Shown piece by piece: positions 29,477-39,083 of a DNA stretch of 64,000 nucleotides. The position numbers and the translations under genes were made by a program. Each line of letters opens with the position of its first letter. Positions within the stretch are counted from its first letter, which is position 1. The notes under the pieces were generated by a model, which saw only the letters and a list, made by a program, of their open reading frames with translations, was not told the DNA's origin and did no database searches. Source of the stretch: Prado023 sp963697345 (lineage in GTDB: Bacteria; Actinomycetota; Actinomycetes; S36-B12; CAIYMF01); assembly GCA_963697345.1 (NCBI GenBank), contig CAVONS010000005.1, positions 62,001 through 126,000 of the forward strand, written 5' to 3'.

Positions 29477-30586
29477 GTGGAGAGTCTGATCATTGCGGGT
29501 GTCATCGTCCTGATCGCGATGCTGGTCGTGTTCAGCACCATCAAGATCATCCCGCAGGCACAGGCCGGCATCGTCGAGCGACTCGGGCGCTACCAGCGCA
29601 CCCTCGACCCCGGGTTGACGATCATCATCCCGTTCGTCGACAGGCTGCGCCCGCTGATCGACCTGCGCGAGCAGGTGGTCTCGTTCGAGCCACAGCCGGT
29701 GATCACCTCGGACAACCTGGTCGTGAGCATCGACTCGGTCATCTACTTCCAGGTGACCGATGCCAAGGCCGCGACCTACGAGATCCAGAGCTACCTGCAG
29801 GGCGTGGAGCAACTCACCGTCACCACCCTGCGCAACGTGGTCGGCTCCCTGGACCTCGAGCAGACGCTGACCAGCCGTGACAACATCAACGCCCAGCTGC
29901 GCGGGGTGCTCGACGAGGCGACCGGCAAGTGGGGCATCCGCGTCAACCGCGTCGAGCTCAAGGCGATCGACCCGCCTGCCAGCGTGCAGCAGTCGATGGA
30001 GAAGCAGATGCGCGCCGACCGGGACAAGCGCGCGGCCATCCTCAATGCCGAGGGCAGCAAGCAGGCCGCCATCCTGGACGCCGAGGGAAGCCGGACTGCG
30101 GCCATCCTCAAGGCTGAGGGCCAGGCACAGGCACAGGTCCTGCGTGCCCAGGGTGAGTCCGAGGCGATCGCCAAGGTGTTCAACGCGATCAACACCGGCA
30201 ACGCGACCGACCAGGTCATGGCCTACCAGTACCTGCAGTCCCTTCCGCTGCTGGCCCAGGGATCTGCCAACAAGGTCTTCGTGATCCCCGCTGAGCTCAC
30301 CGGGGCACTGGGCGCGGTGAGCAGGGCGTTCGCCCCCCCAGGATCTGCAGGGATGCCCGGCGCCCCCGCGTCCCACCCTGATGGTGATGTTGATGTCGAG
30401 TTCGAGGACGTGGACGTGGACGTCGAGGCTGAGGACGGCGACCCGCTCGCGCACATCATGGACGCCGTCGAGAAGGACATCGAGGAGGCCGTGATCGTGG
30501 AGCCGGTGACGCCCGCGGCATCCACCACTTCGGCACCCCCGCCGCAGGCACCCGGAACGGGTGATGCGCCCGGCGCCACGCGATGA
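29477..30586 (+). CDS. SPFH/Band 7 domain protein (stomatin/HflK-like)
   Basis: A 369-aa protein with one N-terminal membrane helix, the SPFH domain (IIPQAQAGIVERLGRYQRTLDPGL to about residue 180), and a helical coiled-coil zone containing three repeats of AILxAEG. The C-terminal 90 residues are acidic and Pro-rich (DVDVEFEDVDVDVEAED), an actinobacterial extension. AGAGGAGG sits six bases before GTG 29477. It forms an operon with NfeD, likely organising membrane protein complexes. Confidence 0.92.
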   Translation: MESLIIAGVIVLIAMLVVFSTIKIIPQAQAGIVERLGRYQRTLDPGLTIIIPFVDRLRPLIDLREQVVSFEPQPVITSDNLVVSIDSVIYFQVTDAKAATYEIQSYLQGVEQLTVTTLRNVVGSLDLEQTLTSRDNINAQLRGVLDEATGKWGIRVNRVELKAIDPPASVQQSMEKQMRADRDKRAAILNAEGSKQAAILDAEGSRTAAILKAEGQAQAQVLRAQGESEAIAKVFNAINTGNATDQVMAYQYLQSLPLLAQGSANKVFVIPAELTGALGAVSRAFAPPGSAGMPGAPASHPDGDVDVEFEDVDVDVEAEDGDPLAHIMDAVEKDIEEAVIVEPVTPAASTTSAPPPQAPGTGDAPGATR

Positions 30587-30590
30587 CCCG

Positions 30591-31394
30591 GTGACCGCAC
30601 CGGTCACCATCACGGATCCCGCAGACCCCCGGGTACGCGACTTCGCGGGACTCACCGACGTCGCGGCGCGATCTGCCCGGGAACCTGCCGAGGGCCTGTT
30701 CATCGCCGAAGGCGCCAAGGTCATCCGGCGTGCCCTGGGAGCGGGCTACCAGCCTCGTGCTGTGCTCACCGAGCCCAAGTGGTTCGACGAGCTGGCGGGG
30801 GAACTGGGCGAGTCCGAGGCCGAAGTCCTGCTGGCCACCCCGGAGGTGCTGGGCTCGATCACGGGGTACCGGGTGCATCGCGGCGCCCTCGCCTCGTTCC
30901 GCCGACCAGTGCTGGCCCGCCCGGAGGTGCTGCTGGCCGACGCACGCTTCGTCGTGGTCCTGGTGGACCTCGTCGACCACACGAACGTGGGTGCGATCTT
31001 CCGGACGGCCGCCGCGCTCGGCGCCGATGCCGTGCTGCTCACACCCGGCTGCGCCGACCCGCTCTATCGCCGGGCGATCAAGGTCTCCATGGGAGCGGTG
31101 CTCACCGTCCCCTGGACCCGTACGGGGCCGGACCCGCTGGGGGACCTGGCCGACTTCGAGACGATCGCGCTCACCCCCGCTGATGACGCTGCCAGCCTCG
31201 ATCTGCTCGTTCCCGGTCCCGGTGGTTCAGGTCGGCGAGCACTCCTGCTCGGCACCGAGGGCCACGGGCTGGCCCCGGAGCTGATGCGCCGGGTCGATGT
31301 CCGCGCCCGGATCCCGATGGCCGGCGGGATCGACTCGTTGAACGTGGCAGCCGCAAGCGCCATCGCCCTGCATGTGCTGGCTCCCCGCCCCTGA
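30591..31394 (+). CDS. TrmH/SpoU family RNA methyltransferase
   Basis: A 267-aa SPOUT methyltransferase that 2'-O-methylates rRNA or tRNA. It has an N-terminal RNA-binding substrate domain (EGLFIAEGAKVIRRAL) and the knotted SAM domain with VDLVDHTNVGAIFRTAAALG, LLLGTEGHGL and IPMAGGIDSLNVAAASAIAL, the last being motif 3. I chose GTG 30591, five bases after the SPFH stop; GTG 30561 in frame would overlap that gene by 26 bp. The target nucleotide is not evident. Confidence 0.92.
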   Translation: MTAPVTITDPADPRVRDFAGLTDVAARSAREPAEGLFIAEGAKVIRRALGAGYQPRAVLTEPKWFDELAGELGESEAEVLLATPEVLGSITGYRVHRGALASFRRPVLARPEVLLADARFVVVLVDLVDHTNVGAIFRTAAALGADAVLLTPGCADPLYRRAIKVSMGAVLTVPWTRTGPDPLGDLADFETIALTPADDAASLDLLVPGPGGSGRRALLLGTEGHGLAPELMRRVDVRARIPMAGGIDSLNVAAASAIALHVLAPRP

Positions 31395-31477
31395 GCCGAC
31401 TCGTGTGATCAGTTCCCCTGCAGACCCACCCGATCCCGGCATACTGTGCTCCCACCACGCCGCTCCCGGGAGGATCC

Positions 31478-33637
31478 ATGCCTACGCCACGCAGCGAGAC
31501 CTGGTCCAAGGTCCTGCTCACGCTCGGCGCCATCGGGCTGTTCCTCACGGGAGTCTTCGGCTGGCTCAACGCCTCCGTCGTCAACGGGGAGCGGTTCGCA
31601 GAGCTGGTCAACCAGGTCCGTCAGGACGAGGCAGTCAAGACCGAGATCGGTCAGGCGATCGCCGTGGCTGCGCTCGATGCCGAGCCTGACCTCATCGCTG
31701 TCGAGCCGGCCATCGCCGCGGGGGCTGCGGCAGTGGTGGGCAGCCCGATCCTCGATCCCGTCTTCACACCCGCCATCCGTTCCTTCCACGACGCCATGAC
31801 CCAGGCCGGCAGCGACTCGGCTGTCCTCAAGCTGGCGGACCTGGGCGCCACCGCCACGACCGCCCTGGACAAGTTCGTCCCCCAGGCGGCGGAGGTCCTG
31901 CCCGACGACCTGAACGTGACACTGGCGGAGGTGGGCGGCCAGGAGGGCATAGCAGCCCAGATCATCCCCGTCATCCAGGCCGTGTCCACCTTGGCGTGGG
32001 TGGTACCCCTCGTCTCGCTGCTCCTCGTCGGGCTGGGCATCTGGCTTGCACCGAAGCGGCGCCTGTCGCTGGTGCGGCTGGGCTGGATGATGCTGGCAGC
32101 TGCCGGCTTCCTCGGACTCGTGGTGATCGGGCTGAACATCGCGGCCGCGCTGATCAACGACACGACCCTGGCCGGGGCGGTGCTCGCGGCCGGCCTGCGC
32201 GTGGTCAGCGAGCCGCTGTCCGTGCGATTCATCGCCATCGGCGTCGTCGGCGGCCTGATCATCGCGACCGCCGGGGCGCTCCTGCCGCAGGTGGACGTCA
32301 CCGGGCATGCCCGGGCGGCCGTTGGCCTGGCGACACGGCGCCCCCAGGGGACCACGTGGGCGGTCGTGCGCGCGATCGCGGTCATCGCGCTGGGCCTGCT
32401 GATCGTGCTCTTCCCCACCCTGAGCTCCCAGGTCGTGGTGGTCATCGGCGGTCTGGCCGTGCTGTTCTACGGAGTCACCGAACTCGACGTCATTGCCGAG
32501 CGCACGCGGGCCCAGGACGAGTCGGAGCGGGCCGCCCGGCAAGCCGCCTCGGCTGATTCCGACGCGCAGATCGATGAGCCACGACGCTCGCCAGCCACGT
32601 GGCTGATCCCCGTTGCCGCGGGAGCGGTCGGCCTGCTCGTGCTGGCAGCACTGATCGTCCCGGGGAACCTGCCCCAGAGCGGCTCCATCACCACGGTTTC
32701 GGCCGTGAACACCGATGCCTGCAACGGCTACGAGCAACTGTGCGACCGCCCATTCGACGAGGTGGTGATCCCCGCCTCGCACAACTCGATGTCCATCGCA
32801 GATGGCTCGTGGTTCCTGGCGGAGCAGCCCAAGGACATGGTCGAATCCCTCGACGACGGCATCCGTGGCCTGCTCGTGGACACCTGGTACGGGCAGCCGA
32901 CCGAGGATGGTGGAGCGCTGACCGCCGATCAGTCGATCGCGGAGGCCGAGGCCGAGCTCACAGAGACGTACGGACCTGAGGTGGTGGCCTCCATCCGGCG
33001 CACGATCGACCTGGCCCGTCGCGCCGAGCCCTCCGGGCCTGCCGAGCCGTACTTCTGCCACACCGTGTGCGAGATCGGCTCGGAACCGATGCAGCCAACG
33101 ATGGATCGCCTCAACGACTGGATGGACGCCAACCCCCGCGAGGTCGTGGTGCTGTTCATCCAGGACACCGTCACCCCCCAGGACACCGATGCGGTGCTGG
33201 CCAAGGCCGGGCTGACGGACAAGGCCTACGTGCACCCGGAGGGTGCTCAGTGGCCGACACTGCGCCAGATGATCGACTCGAACAAGCGCCTGGTCGTGCT
33301 GATGGAGAACAACGGTGGCGGCTCCGAGTACCCGTACCTGCATCAGGGCTTCGACCTGGTCCAGGACACCGAGTACACGTTCAAGACGGCTGAGGACTTC
33401 ACCTGCACGCTCAAGCGTGGATCCGTCGACAGCCCACTCCTGTCAGTCAACCACTGGCTGGCCAGCTTCTCGAAGCTCATCTCGAGCGCGGAGGAGGTCA
33501 ACACCTACGACGTGCTCAAGCCGAGGATCGATGAGTGCGAGATCGAGCGCGGTCGCAAGCCCTCGATGATCGCGGTCAACTGGTACGACCGCGGGGACTT
33601 GTTCCGGGTCGTCGACGAGTTGAACCAGGTCGGCTGA
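31478..33637 (+). CDS. Membrane protein with extracytoplasmic PI-PLC-like domain
   Basis: A 719-aa protein. Residues 1-330 hold an N-terminal helix, a soluble Ala-rich loop (about 35-165) and five more helices (165-330). Another helix near 375 leads to a C-terminal domain of about 330 residues that begins FDEVVIPASHNSMSIADG. The ASHNS motif with GIRGLLVDTWY and EVVVLFIQDTV resembles the TIM-barrel of phosphatidylinositol-specific phospholipase C X domains. Cys residues in CNGYEQLCDRP, CHTVCEIG and CTLKRG suggest disulfides outside the cell. GGGAGGATCC precedes ATG 31478. The substrate is unknown; a phosphodiesterase acting on cell-envelope lipids is inferred. Confidence 0.75.
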   Translation: MPTPRSETWSKVLLTLGAIGLFLTGVFGWLNASVVNGERFAELVNQVRQDEAVKTEIGQAIAVAALDAEPDLIAVEPAIAAGAAAVVGSPILDPVFTPAIRSFHDAMTQAGSDSAVLKLADLGATATTALDKFVPQAAEVLPDDLNVTLAEVGGQEGIAAQIIPVIQAVSTLAWVVPLVSLLLVGLGIWLAPKRRLSLVRLGWMMLAAAGFLGLVVIGLNIAAALINDTTLAGAVLAAGLRVVSEPLSVRFIAIGVVGGLIIATAGALLPQVDVTGHARAAVGLATRRPQGTTWAVVRAIAVIALGLLIVLFPTLSSQVVVVIGGLAVLFYGVTELDVIAERTRAQDESERAARQAASADSDAQIDEPRRSPATWLIPVAAGAVGLLVLAALIVPGNLPQSGSITTVSAVNTDACNGYEQLCDRPFDEVVIPASHNSMSIADGSWFLAEQPKDMVESLDDGIRGLLVDTWYGQPTEDGGALTADQSIAEAEAELTETYGPEVVASIRRTIDLARRAEPSGPAEPYFCHTVCEIGSEPMQPTMDRLNDWMDANPREVVVLFIQDTVTPQDTDAVLAKAGLTDKAYVHPEGAQWPTLRQMIDSNKRLVVLMENNGGGSEYPYLHQGFDLVQDTEYTFKTAEDFTCTLKRGSVDSPLLSVNHWLASFSKLISSAEEVNTYDVLKPRIDECEIERGRKPSMIAVNWYDRGDLFRVVDELNQVG

Positions 33638-33692
33638 CGGGGGCATCCCCGACGGCAGGCGTAGGGCGAGCCAGCCTGCGAGTATGGCGGGC

Positions 33693-35801
33693 GTGCGCGC
33701 CCTCTACCTGACCTCAGTCGAAGCCGAAAGCGGGAAGTCCGTCGTCGCCCTCGGGCTCATGGAGACCTTGACCCGGTCGGTGAGCCGGGTCGGGTACTTC
33801 CGCCCGGTCATCAAGGCCGACACGGAGGCCGACAAGCGGATCGAGCTGTTCCGCAGCCGGTACCGGCTCGACCAGTCCTACGACGAGTCCTTCGGAGTCA
33901 CCTCCCACGAGACTCGGGACTTCGGCGGCAACCATGTCGACCCCGCCCTCGTCAGCCGGATCATTGAGCGCTTCCGCCGCCTGGCCAACAGGTGCGACTT
34001 CGTGCTGGTGGAGGGCACCGATCACCTCAGCGCGTCCAAGGCCTTCGAGTTCGCCCTCAACGCCGAGATCGCCTCCAACCTCGGCGCCGTGGCCCTCATC
34101 GTCCTGACCGCGCAGGACCACGCACCCGCGCAGGTCAACGGAGCGCTGACAGCGGCCATCGACGGCCTGGGGGAGCGGGGCGTGCCGACCGTGGGTGCCT
34201 TCGTCAACAGGGTCCCCGAGGGGGACTGGGCAGCCCTGGAGGCTGTGGCCGTCGACTGCCCCGTCCCGGTCTGGATGCTGCCCGAGATGCCCTCGCTGAC
34301 CTACCCGACGATCCGTGAGGTGGCCCGTGCCGTGGGTGCCACGCAGGTGTTGGGCGACGATGCCGACCTGTCCCGGCCCGTCCCGGACATCAAGGTCGCG
34401 GCCATGGGCGTGCCCCGACTGATGGATCACCTGTCCGAGGGGACGCTGCTCATCACCCCGGGGGATCGCTCCGACATCCTCATGGCCGCCTACTCGTCCC
34501 GGCAGTCCGACGCGATCCCGGCCGTCTCCGGTGTGATCCTCACCGGTGGGCTGGAGCCCGATCCGACAGTCATGCGCTTCGCCCAGGGAGTCACCCCGTC
34601 GGCATCCCTGCCGATCCTGGTCACCTCGCTGGACACCTATGACACGGCAGCAGCCGTGGCCAGCCTGCACCCCGAGATCGCACCGGACGACGCTCGCAAG
34701 ATCACCGACGCGCTGAGCCTGTTCGAGGAGCACGTCGACGAGGCCGAGCTCGAGTCCCGGATCGATGTCACACGGTCCACGACGATGACGCCGATGATGT
34801 TCGAGCACCAACTCGTGGAGCGAGCACGCTCGGATCGCAAGCACATCGTGCTGCCTGAGGGCGACGACGACCGGATCCTGCAGGCCGCCGACCGTCTGCT
34901 GCGGCGCAACGTGGTGGACCTCACGATCCTCGGCCGACCCGAGGCCCTCACGGAGCGCGCCAAGCAGCTCGGACTCGAGATCTCCTCGGCACGCATCATC
35001 GATCCCGAGACCGACCCCCTGCGCTCGGTGTTCGCAGCCGACCTCGTGGAGATCCGCAAGGCCAAGGGCCTGGCCCTGGACGCCGCCCTCGACATGGTCG
35101 TGGACGTGTCCTACTTCGGCACCATGATGGTGTGGAAGGGCCTGGCTGACGGCATGGTCTCGGGCGCCGCACACACCACGGCCCACACGATCCGCCCCGC
35201 CCTGCAGATCATCAAGACCACCCCCGGGGTGTCCATCGTCTCCAGCGTGTTCTTCATGGCACTCGAGGATCGCGTCCTGGTCTACGGCGACTGCGCGGTG
35301 AATCCCTCACCGAATGCCACCCAGCTGGCCGACATCGCGATCTCCTCGGCCCAGACCGCCGCTGCCTTCGGGGTCGATCCGCTCGTGGCGATGCTCAGCT
35401 ACTCGACGGGCGCATCGGGTGCCGGCGAGGACGTGGAGAAGGTGCGCCAGGCAACGGCCCTGGCCCGGGAGCGCCGCCCCGACCTGGCCATCGAGGGACC
35501 GATCCAGTACGACGCCGCGGTGGATGCCTCAGTGGCCAAGTCCAAGCTGCCCGGCTCCGAGGTTGCCGGACGTGCCACGGTCTTCATCTTCCCGGACCTG
35601 AACACCGGCAACAACACCTACAAGGCGGTGCAGCGCTCGGCCAACGCGGTGGCGATCGGCCCCGTCCTGCAGGGCCTGCGGCTTCCGGTCAACGACCTGT
35701 CCCGTGGGGCGCTGGTGGAGGACATCATCAACACGGTGGTCATCACGGCCGTGCAGGCCCAGCAGGTCGCGGCCGCAGAATCGTCGAAGGAAGGTTCCTG
35801 A
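33693..35801 (+). CDS. pta: Phosphate acetyltransferase
   Basis: Interconverts acetyl-CoA and acetyl phosphate. The long three-domain form: N-terminal P-loop-like domain (YLTSVEAESGKS), central DRTGG domain (about 210-320) and C-terminal catalytic PTA domain (KHIVLPEGDDDRIL; GMVSGAAHTTAHTIRPALQII; SYSTGASGAGEDVEKV). I chose GTG 33693 because a GAGTAT -10 box (33680-33685) ends seven bases before it; ATG 33684 in the same frame is the alternative. It is followed by ackA after three bases. Confidence 0.96.
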   Translation: MRALYLTSVEAESGKSVVALGLMETLTRSVSRVGYFRPVIKADTEADKRIELFRSRYRLDQSYDESFGVTSHETRDFGGNHVDPALVSRIIERFRRLANRCDFVLVEGTDHLSASKAFEFALNAEIASNLGAVALIVLTAQDHAPAQVNGALTAAIDGLGERGVPTVGAFVNRVPEGDWAALEAVAVDCPVPVWMLPEMPSLTYPTIREVARAVGATQVLGDDADLSRPVPDIKVAAMGVPRLMDHLSEGTLLITPGDRSDILMAAYSSRQSDAIPAVSGVILTGGLEPDPTVMRFAQGVTPSASLPILVTSLDTYDTAAAVASLHPEIAPDDARKITDALSLFEEHVDEAELESRIDVTRSTTMTPMMFEHQLVERARSDRKHIVLPEGDDDRILQAADRLLRRNVVDLTILGRPEALTERAKQLGLEISSARIIDPETDPLRSVFAADLVEIRKAKGLALDAALDMVVDVSYFGTMMVWKGLADGMVSGAAHTTAHTIRPALQIIKTTPGVSIVSSVFFMALEDRVLVYGDCAVNPSPNATQLADIAISSAQTAAAFGVDPLVAMLSYSTGASGAGEDVEKVRQATALARERRPDLAIEGPIQYDAAVDASVAKSKLPGSEVAGRATVFIFPDLNTGNNTYKAVQRSANAVAIGPVLQGLRLPVNDLSRGALVEDIINTVVITAVQAQQVAAAESSKEGS

Positions 35802-35804
35802 TCC

Positions 35805-37022
35805 ATGATCGTCCTGGTCGTGAATGCCGGCTCGTCGTCGCTGAAGTACCAACTCGTCGACACCGAGTCCGAGGTGGTGTGGGCCACCGGCCTCGTGGAA
35901 CGGATCGGTGACGAGTTGTCGCCGCTGACGCATCGCACACGCATCCGGGGTGGCGCCGACTCAGATCTGGTCGAGACCAGCACCGTGTCACCCATCAGTG
36001 ACCACACGGAGGCGTTCCGCGCGGTCACCGCAGCATTCCAGGCAACGGGCGACGTCTCCGAGGTCGGGCAGCTGGCAGGGGTGGGGCACCGGGCGGTCCA
36101 GGGGGCCGACCAGTTCAGCGAGCCGACCATCGTGACCCCCGAGGTCATCGACGTGATCCGCGAGCTGATCCCGCTGGCCCCCCTGCACAATCCCGCCGCC
36201 GTGGCCGGCCTCGAGTCCGCGATGGCCGCCTTCCCCGACGTGCCGCACGTGGCTGTGTTCGACACGGCGTTCCACTCGACGATCCCCGCAGCGGCCTACA
36301 CCTATGCCATCGACCAGTCCGTGGCCCGGGAGCACCGGATCCGGCGCTACGGCTTCCACGGCACATCGCACAAGTACGTCACAGCCAAGGCTGCGGAGGT
36401 CCTGGGCAAGCCGGTGGACTCTGTCGACCTCGTCACGCTGCACCTGGGTAACGGCGCCTCTGCGTGCGCGGTGCGAGGTGGCCGCAGCGTGGAGACATCC
36501 ATGGGACTGACACCGCTTGAGGGGCTGGTCATGGGTACCCGCTCCGGTGACATCGATCCAGCCCTTGTCTTCCACCTCATCACGACCGCAGGGATGTCCG
36601 CCGCCGATGTCGACACGCTGCTGAACAAGCGCAGCGGGCTGCTCGGGCTGTGTGGCCAGAACGACCTGCGTGAGGTGCATGCACTGGCCGCCAGCGGTGA
36701 CGCGGACGCGGAGCTGGCCCTGGCGGTGTACGTGCACCGGATCCGCAAGTACCTCGGCGCGTACCTTGCTGTCCTCGGCAGAGCGGATGCGATCGTCTTC
36801 ACCGCTGGGGTGGGGGAGAACGATCCGGAGATCCGGCGCCGCGTGATCGCTGGCCTGGAGATGATCGGCGTGGCAATCGACACCGAGCGCAACGCGACCC
36901 TTCGCGGCCCCTCGGCCCCTGTCGACCTGTCCTTCCGCGGGGCACCGATCCGGGTGCTGGTGGTACCGACCAATGAGGAGTTGGAGATCGCCCGGCAGAC
37001 CGCAACCGCGGTCAGCGCGTAG
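35805..37022 (+). CDS. ackA: Acetate kinase
   Basis: Transfers phosphate from acetyl phosphate to ADP, giving acetate and ATP. Length 405 aa, normal. The ASKHA family motifs NAGSSSLKYQL (N-terminus), GFHGTSHKYV, HLGNGASACAV, GTRSGDIDPAL and FTAGVGENDPEIR are intact. It sits three bases after pta with AAGGAAGG as ribosome site. With PFOR at 12-15 kb it completes a pyruvate-to-acetate fermentation route. Confidence 0.97.
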   Translation: MIVLVVNAGSSSLKYQLVDTESEVVWATGLVERIGDELSPLTHRTRIRGGADSDLVETSTVSPISDHTEAFRAVTAAFQATGDVSEVGQLAGVGHRAVQGADQFSEPTIVTPEVIDVIRELIPLAPLHNPAAVAGLESAMAAFPDVPHVAVFDTAFHSTIPAAAYTYAIDQSVAREHRIRRYGFHGTSHKYVTAKAAEVLGKPVDSVDLVTLHLGNGASACAVRGGRSVETSMGLTPLEGLVMGTRSGDIDPALVFHLITTAGMSAADVDTLLNKRSGLLGLCGQNDLREVHALAASGDADAELALAVYVHRIRKYLGAYLAVLGRADAIVFTAGVGENDPEIRRRVIAGLEMIGVAIDTERNATLRGPSAPVDLSFRGAPIRVLVVPTNEELEIARQTATAVSA

Positions 37023-37192
37023 CCGGTCACCTCACCGTCGCCGTCCTCGACCCCGGTTGCGGCACGCGGCGCTCATTGCCCGCTGCGGCGATCAGGGGCT
37101 GCGACATCTTTGTGACGCAAGTGGGAGGGATATCCGATGGACGTGGGGCACCTGCCGGGTTGAAGATTCGACCACGAGAAGGGAGACCTCCC

Positions 37193-37642
37193 ATGACAGC
37201 AATGACCGCCGACACCTTCGACGGCACGATGCTCAGCGTGATCACGTTCGCAGGCGTGCAGGGCCGCCTCGCGCACCTCCTTGAGGATCGCCGTGGCCGT
37301 GCCTCCTGGTGGGTCGACGTGGCCCGCCAACTCGACGACCTGGCCGATGCCGTGCGCAGCACCCCCGGTGACCTCGTGGATCCGGTCGGGTTCACCGAGC
37401 AGCTTCGCGACGATGCTCCGCACATGATGGGGCGGTGGATCCGCCTGTCCAACGAGGGTGAGGGCCTTCACGAAGCAGTCACCCGAGTACGACTCCTCGT
37501 CGGCGAGTACGCCGGCGATCCGAGCGCCGTGGAGGCTGTCTCCCGTTCGGTCAAGGAAGTGCTGGGCCAGGTCCGGCGGTTCCAGGAGCGGACCACTGAG
37601 GTCCTGCTCGATGCCTACGAGCGCGACCTCGGCGGCGAGTAG
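37193..37642 (+). CDS. Hypothetical soluble protein
   Basis: A 149-aa protein I do not recognise. It is acidic, without membrane segments, and predicted largely helical: LAHLLEDRRGRASWWVDVARQL, EGLHEAVTRVRLLVGEYAG and SVKEVLGQVRRFQERTTEVL. The good GGGAG ribosome site before ATG 37193 and the actinobacterial codon bias support it as real. TTGTGA (37111-37116) and TATCC near 37131 could be its promoter. No context links it to ackA upstream. Confidence 0.7.
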   Translation: MTAMTADTFDGTMLSVITFAGVQGRLAHLLEDRRGRASWWVDVARQLDDLADAVRSTPGDLVDPVGFTEQLRDDAPHMMGRWIRLSNEGEGLHEAVTRVRLLVGEYAGDPSAVEAVSRSVKEVLGQVRRFQERTTEVLLDAYERDLGGE

Positions 37643-37667
37643 TCCGTAGCAGATCTGGCCTGCGCCC

Positions 37668-38285
37668 TCAGGGGAGGCCGTTGCGGTCCACGGACCGGTC
37701 GATCAGCCTCGTGAAGTTCCGCTGACCGGCGGCGGACAGGTGCACCCTGTCCCCAGCGAACCACTCCGGATGCCCGGCACTGTGTCGGTACCAGTTGATG
37801 ACTCGGACCCGTGGCCCAGCGAAGCTGCGGTTGCACGTACGCACGGTGCGAAGGTTGGCGCGCTCCCAACTGCGCGGGACCCGATTGGTCACGAGGAAGA
37901 CCCGACGGTCCTCGCCCGCCATGCGCACCACCGAGCGGCAGTGCGACAGGGAGATCGTCCCGTTCGTGCCCAACTCGACGACCACGTTGCGCGGCAGTTG
38001 CCTGCCGAAGCTGCGCACGATCCCGGGGGCCGTGCTGAACTGGCGACCCACCTGGGCGTGCACCCGGAACTCCTGAGCGCGCATGCGTGAGGTCACGCTG
38101 ACGGCCAGGGAGTCGCCGACGATCAGCCGTCCCGACGGCACCGAGGTACCCGCCGCCGCTGGGGGAGCGAGCACGGAGGGCGCAGCCAGCACCTGTTCCG
38201 GCACGGCCAGGCCCACCACGAGGACACACAGTCCCAGCAGACCCGCGTGGCGCCCTGATCTCAGGCTACGTCCCCTCTTGATCAC
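37668..38285 (-). CDS. Secreted SGNH-hydrolase-like protein
   Basis: A 205-aa protein with a signal-peptide-like N-terminus (Arg/Lys then LLGLCVLVVGLAVP and ALA before the mature part). The mature part has LIVGDSLAVSV (GDS nucleophile block), VVVELGTNGTIS (block III Asn) and GDRVHLSAAGQ (Asp-x-x-His block V), as in the C-terminal SGNH domains of OafA/OAT-type acyltransferases. GTG 38285 lies six bases behind CAGACT, fitting the leaderless pattern; ATG 38321 is an alternative. It may deacylate envelope glycans (inference). Confidence 0.78.
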   Translation of the reverse strand: MIKRGRSLRSGRHAGLLGLCVLVVGLAVPEQVLAAPSVLAPPAAAGTSVPSGRLIVGDSLAVSVTSRMRAQEFRVHAQVGRQFSTAPGIVRSFGRQLPRNVVVELGTNGTISLSHCRSVVRMAGEDRRVFLVTNRVPRSWERANLRTVRTCNRSFAGPRVRVINWYRHSAGHPEWFAGDRVHLSAAGQRNFTRLIDRSVDRNGLP

Positions 38286-38414
38286 GCGGTGCAGTCTGCC
38301 AGTCACGCAGCGATGTTCCAAGCCCTCCCCGGGGTTCAGTTCATCAGGGGCGCCCGGCGTGGCCGGTGCCCACTGCGAGGTAGGGTTCGCCGCGACCGAC
38401 CAGAGGAGTCCACC

Positions 38415-39083
38415 GTGCAGGGACAGACCATCTTCCAGCAGGTGCGCAATCCCGCATCAGCGGCCATCGCCGGGATCATCTTCTCGGTCATCCTGTTCGC
38501 GGTGCTCGTGCAGTTCCACACCGCGGTCCCAGGGGGCGGGGTGACCACGGAATGGTTGCTCGAGTCCGGCCGCAGGCGGGGCGTGAGCACGGCGGTGCAC
38601 CTCATCCCCTTCGCGGGCATCGCGTTCCTCTGGTTCATCGGAGTCATCCGCGCACGTCTGGGCGACGGCGAGGACAAGCTGTTCGCCACTGTCTTCCTCG
38701 GATCGGGACTGCTGTTCGTGGCGCTGCTCTTCGTGACCGCCTCCATGCTGGCGACGGCGCTCGCGCTCTACGACCGCGGAGTTCTGGTCGACGCGGACAC
38801 TGTCGTCGCGATGGTGCTGCTCACCAAGGCGCTCATGGGCATGTTCGGCATGCGGATGGCGGCCGTCTTCACCTTGGCGGTCTCCTCCATCGGGCTCCGA
38901 ACCGCGGTCCTTCCGAAGTGGCTGGTCCTGCTCGGCTACGGCGCAGCGCTGATGATGCTGATCTCGCCGTTCCTCAGCCGGTGGACGCAAATGGCGTTCC
39001 CGTTGTGGGTGATGGTGTTCAGCATCCACGCACTTGTCGCCGGCCGGCTTCCGCAGCAGAGGACAGCGGAAGTCTCAGGCTGA
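38415..39083 (+). CDS. Hypothetical polytopic membrane protein
   Basis: A 222-aa protein with about six membrane helices: near residues 15-35, 60-75, 90-115, 125-150, 165-185 and 190-210. HLIPFAGIAFLWFIGVIRARLGDGEDKLFATVFLGSG is a family-like block seen in uncharacterised actinobacterial membrane proteins. AGAGGAG is eight bases before GTG 38415. Its 3' end overlaps the convergent gene by 9 bp. The function is unknown. Confidence 0.75.
   Translation: MQGQTIFQQVRNPASAAIAGIIFSVILFAVLVQFHTAVPGGGVTTEWLLESGRRRGVSTAVHLIPFAGIAFLWFIGVIRARLGDGEDKLFATVFLGSGLLFVALLFVTASMLATALALYDRGVLVDADTVVAMVLLTKALMGMFGMRMAAVFTLAVSSIGLRTAVLPKWLVLLGYGAALMMLISPFLSRWTQMAFPLWVMVFSIHALVAGRLPQQRTAEVSG

Noticed and set aside
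33638..33651. Short CGGGG/CCCCG hairpin before pta as a terminator
   Set aside because: Only 5 bp of stem and no U tract; such hairpins occur by chance in this GC-rich DNA.
33714..35186. A 490-codon minus-strand frame opposite pta
   Set aside because: The same antisense shadow effect; pta motifs are intact on the plus strand.
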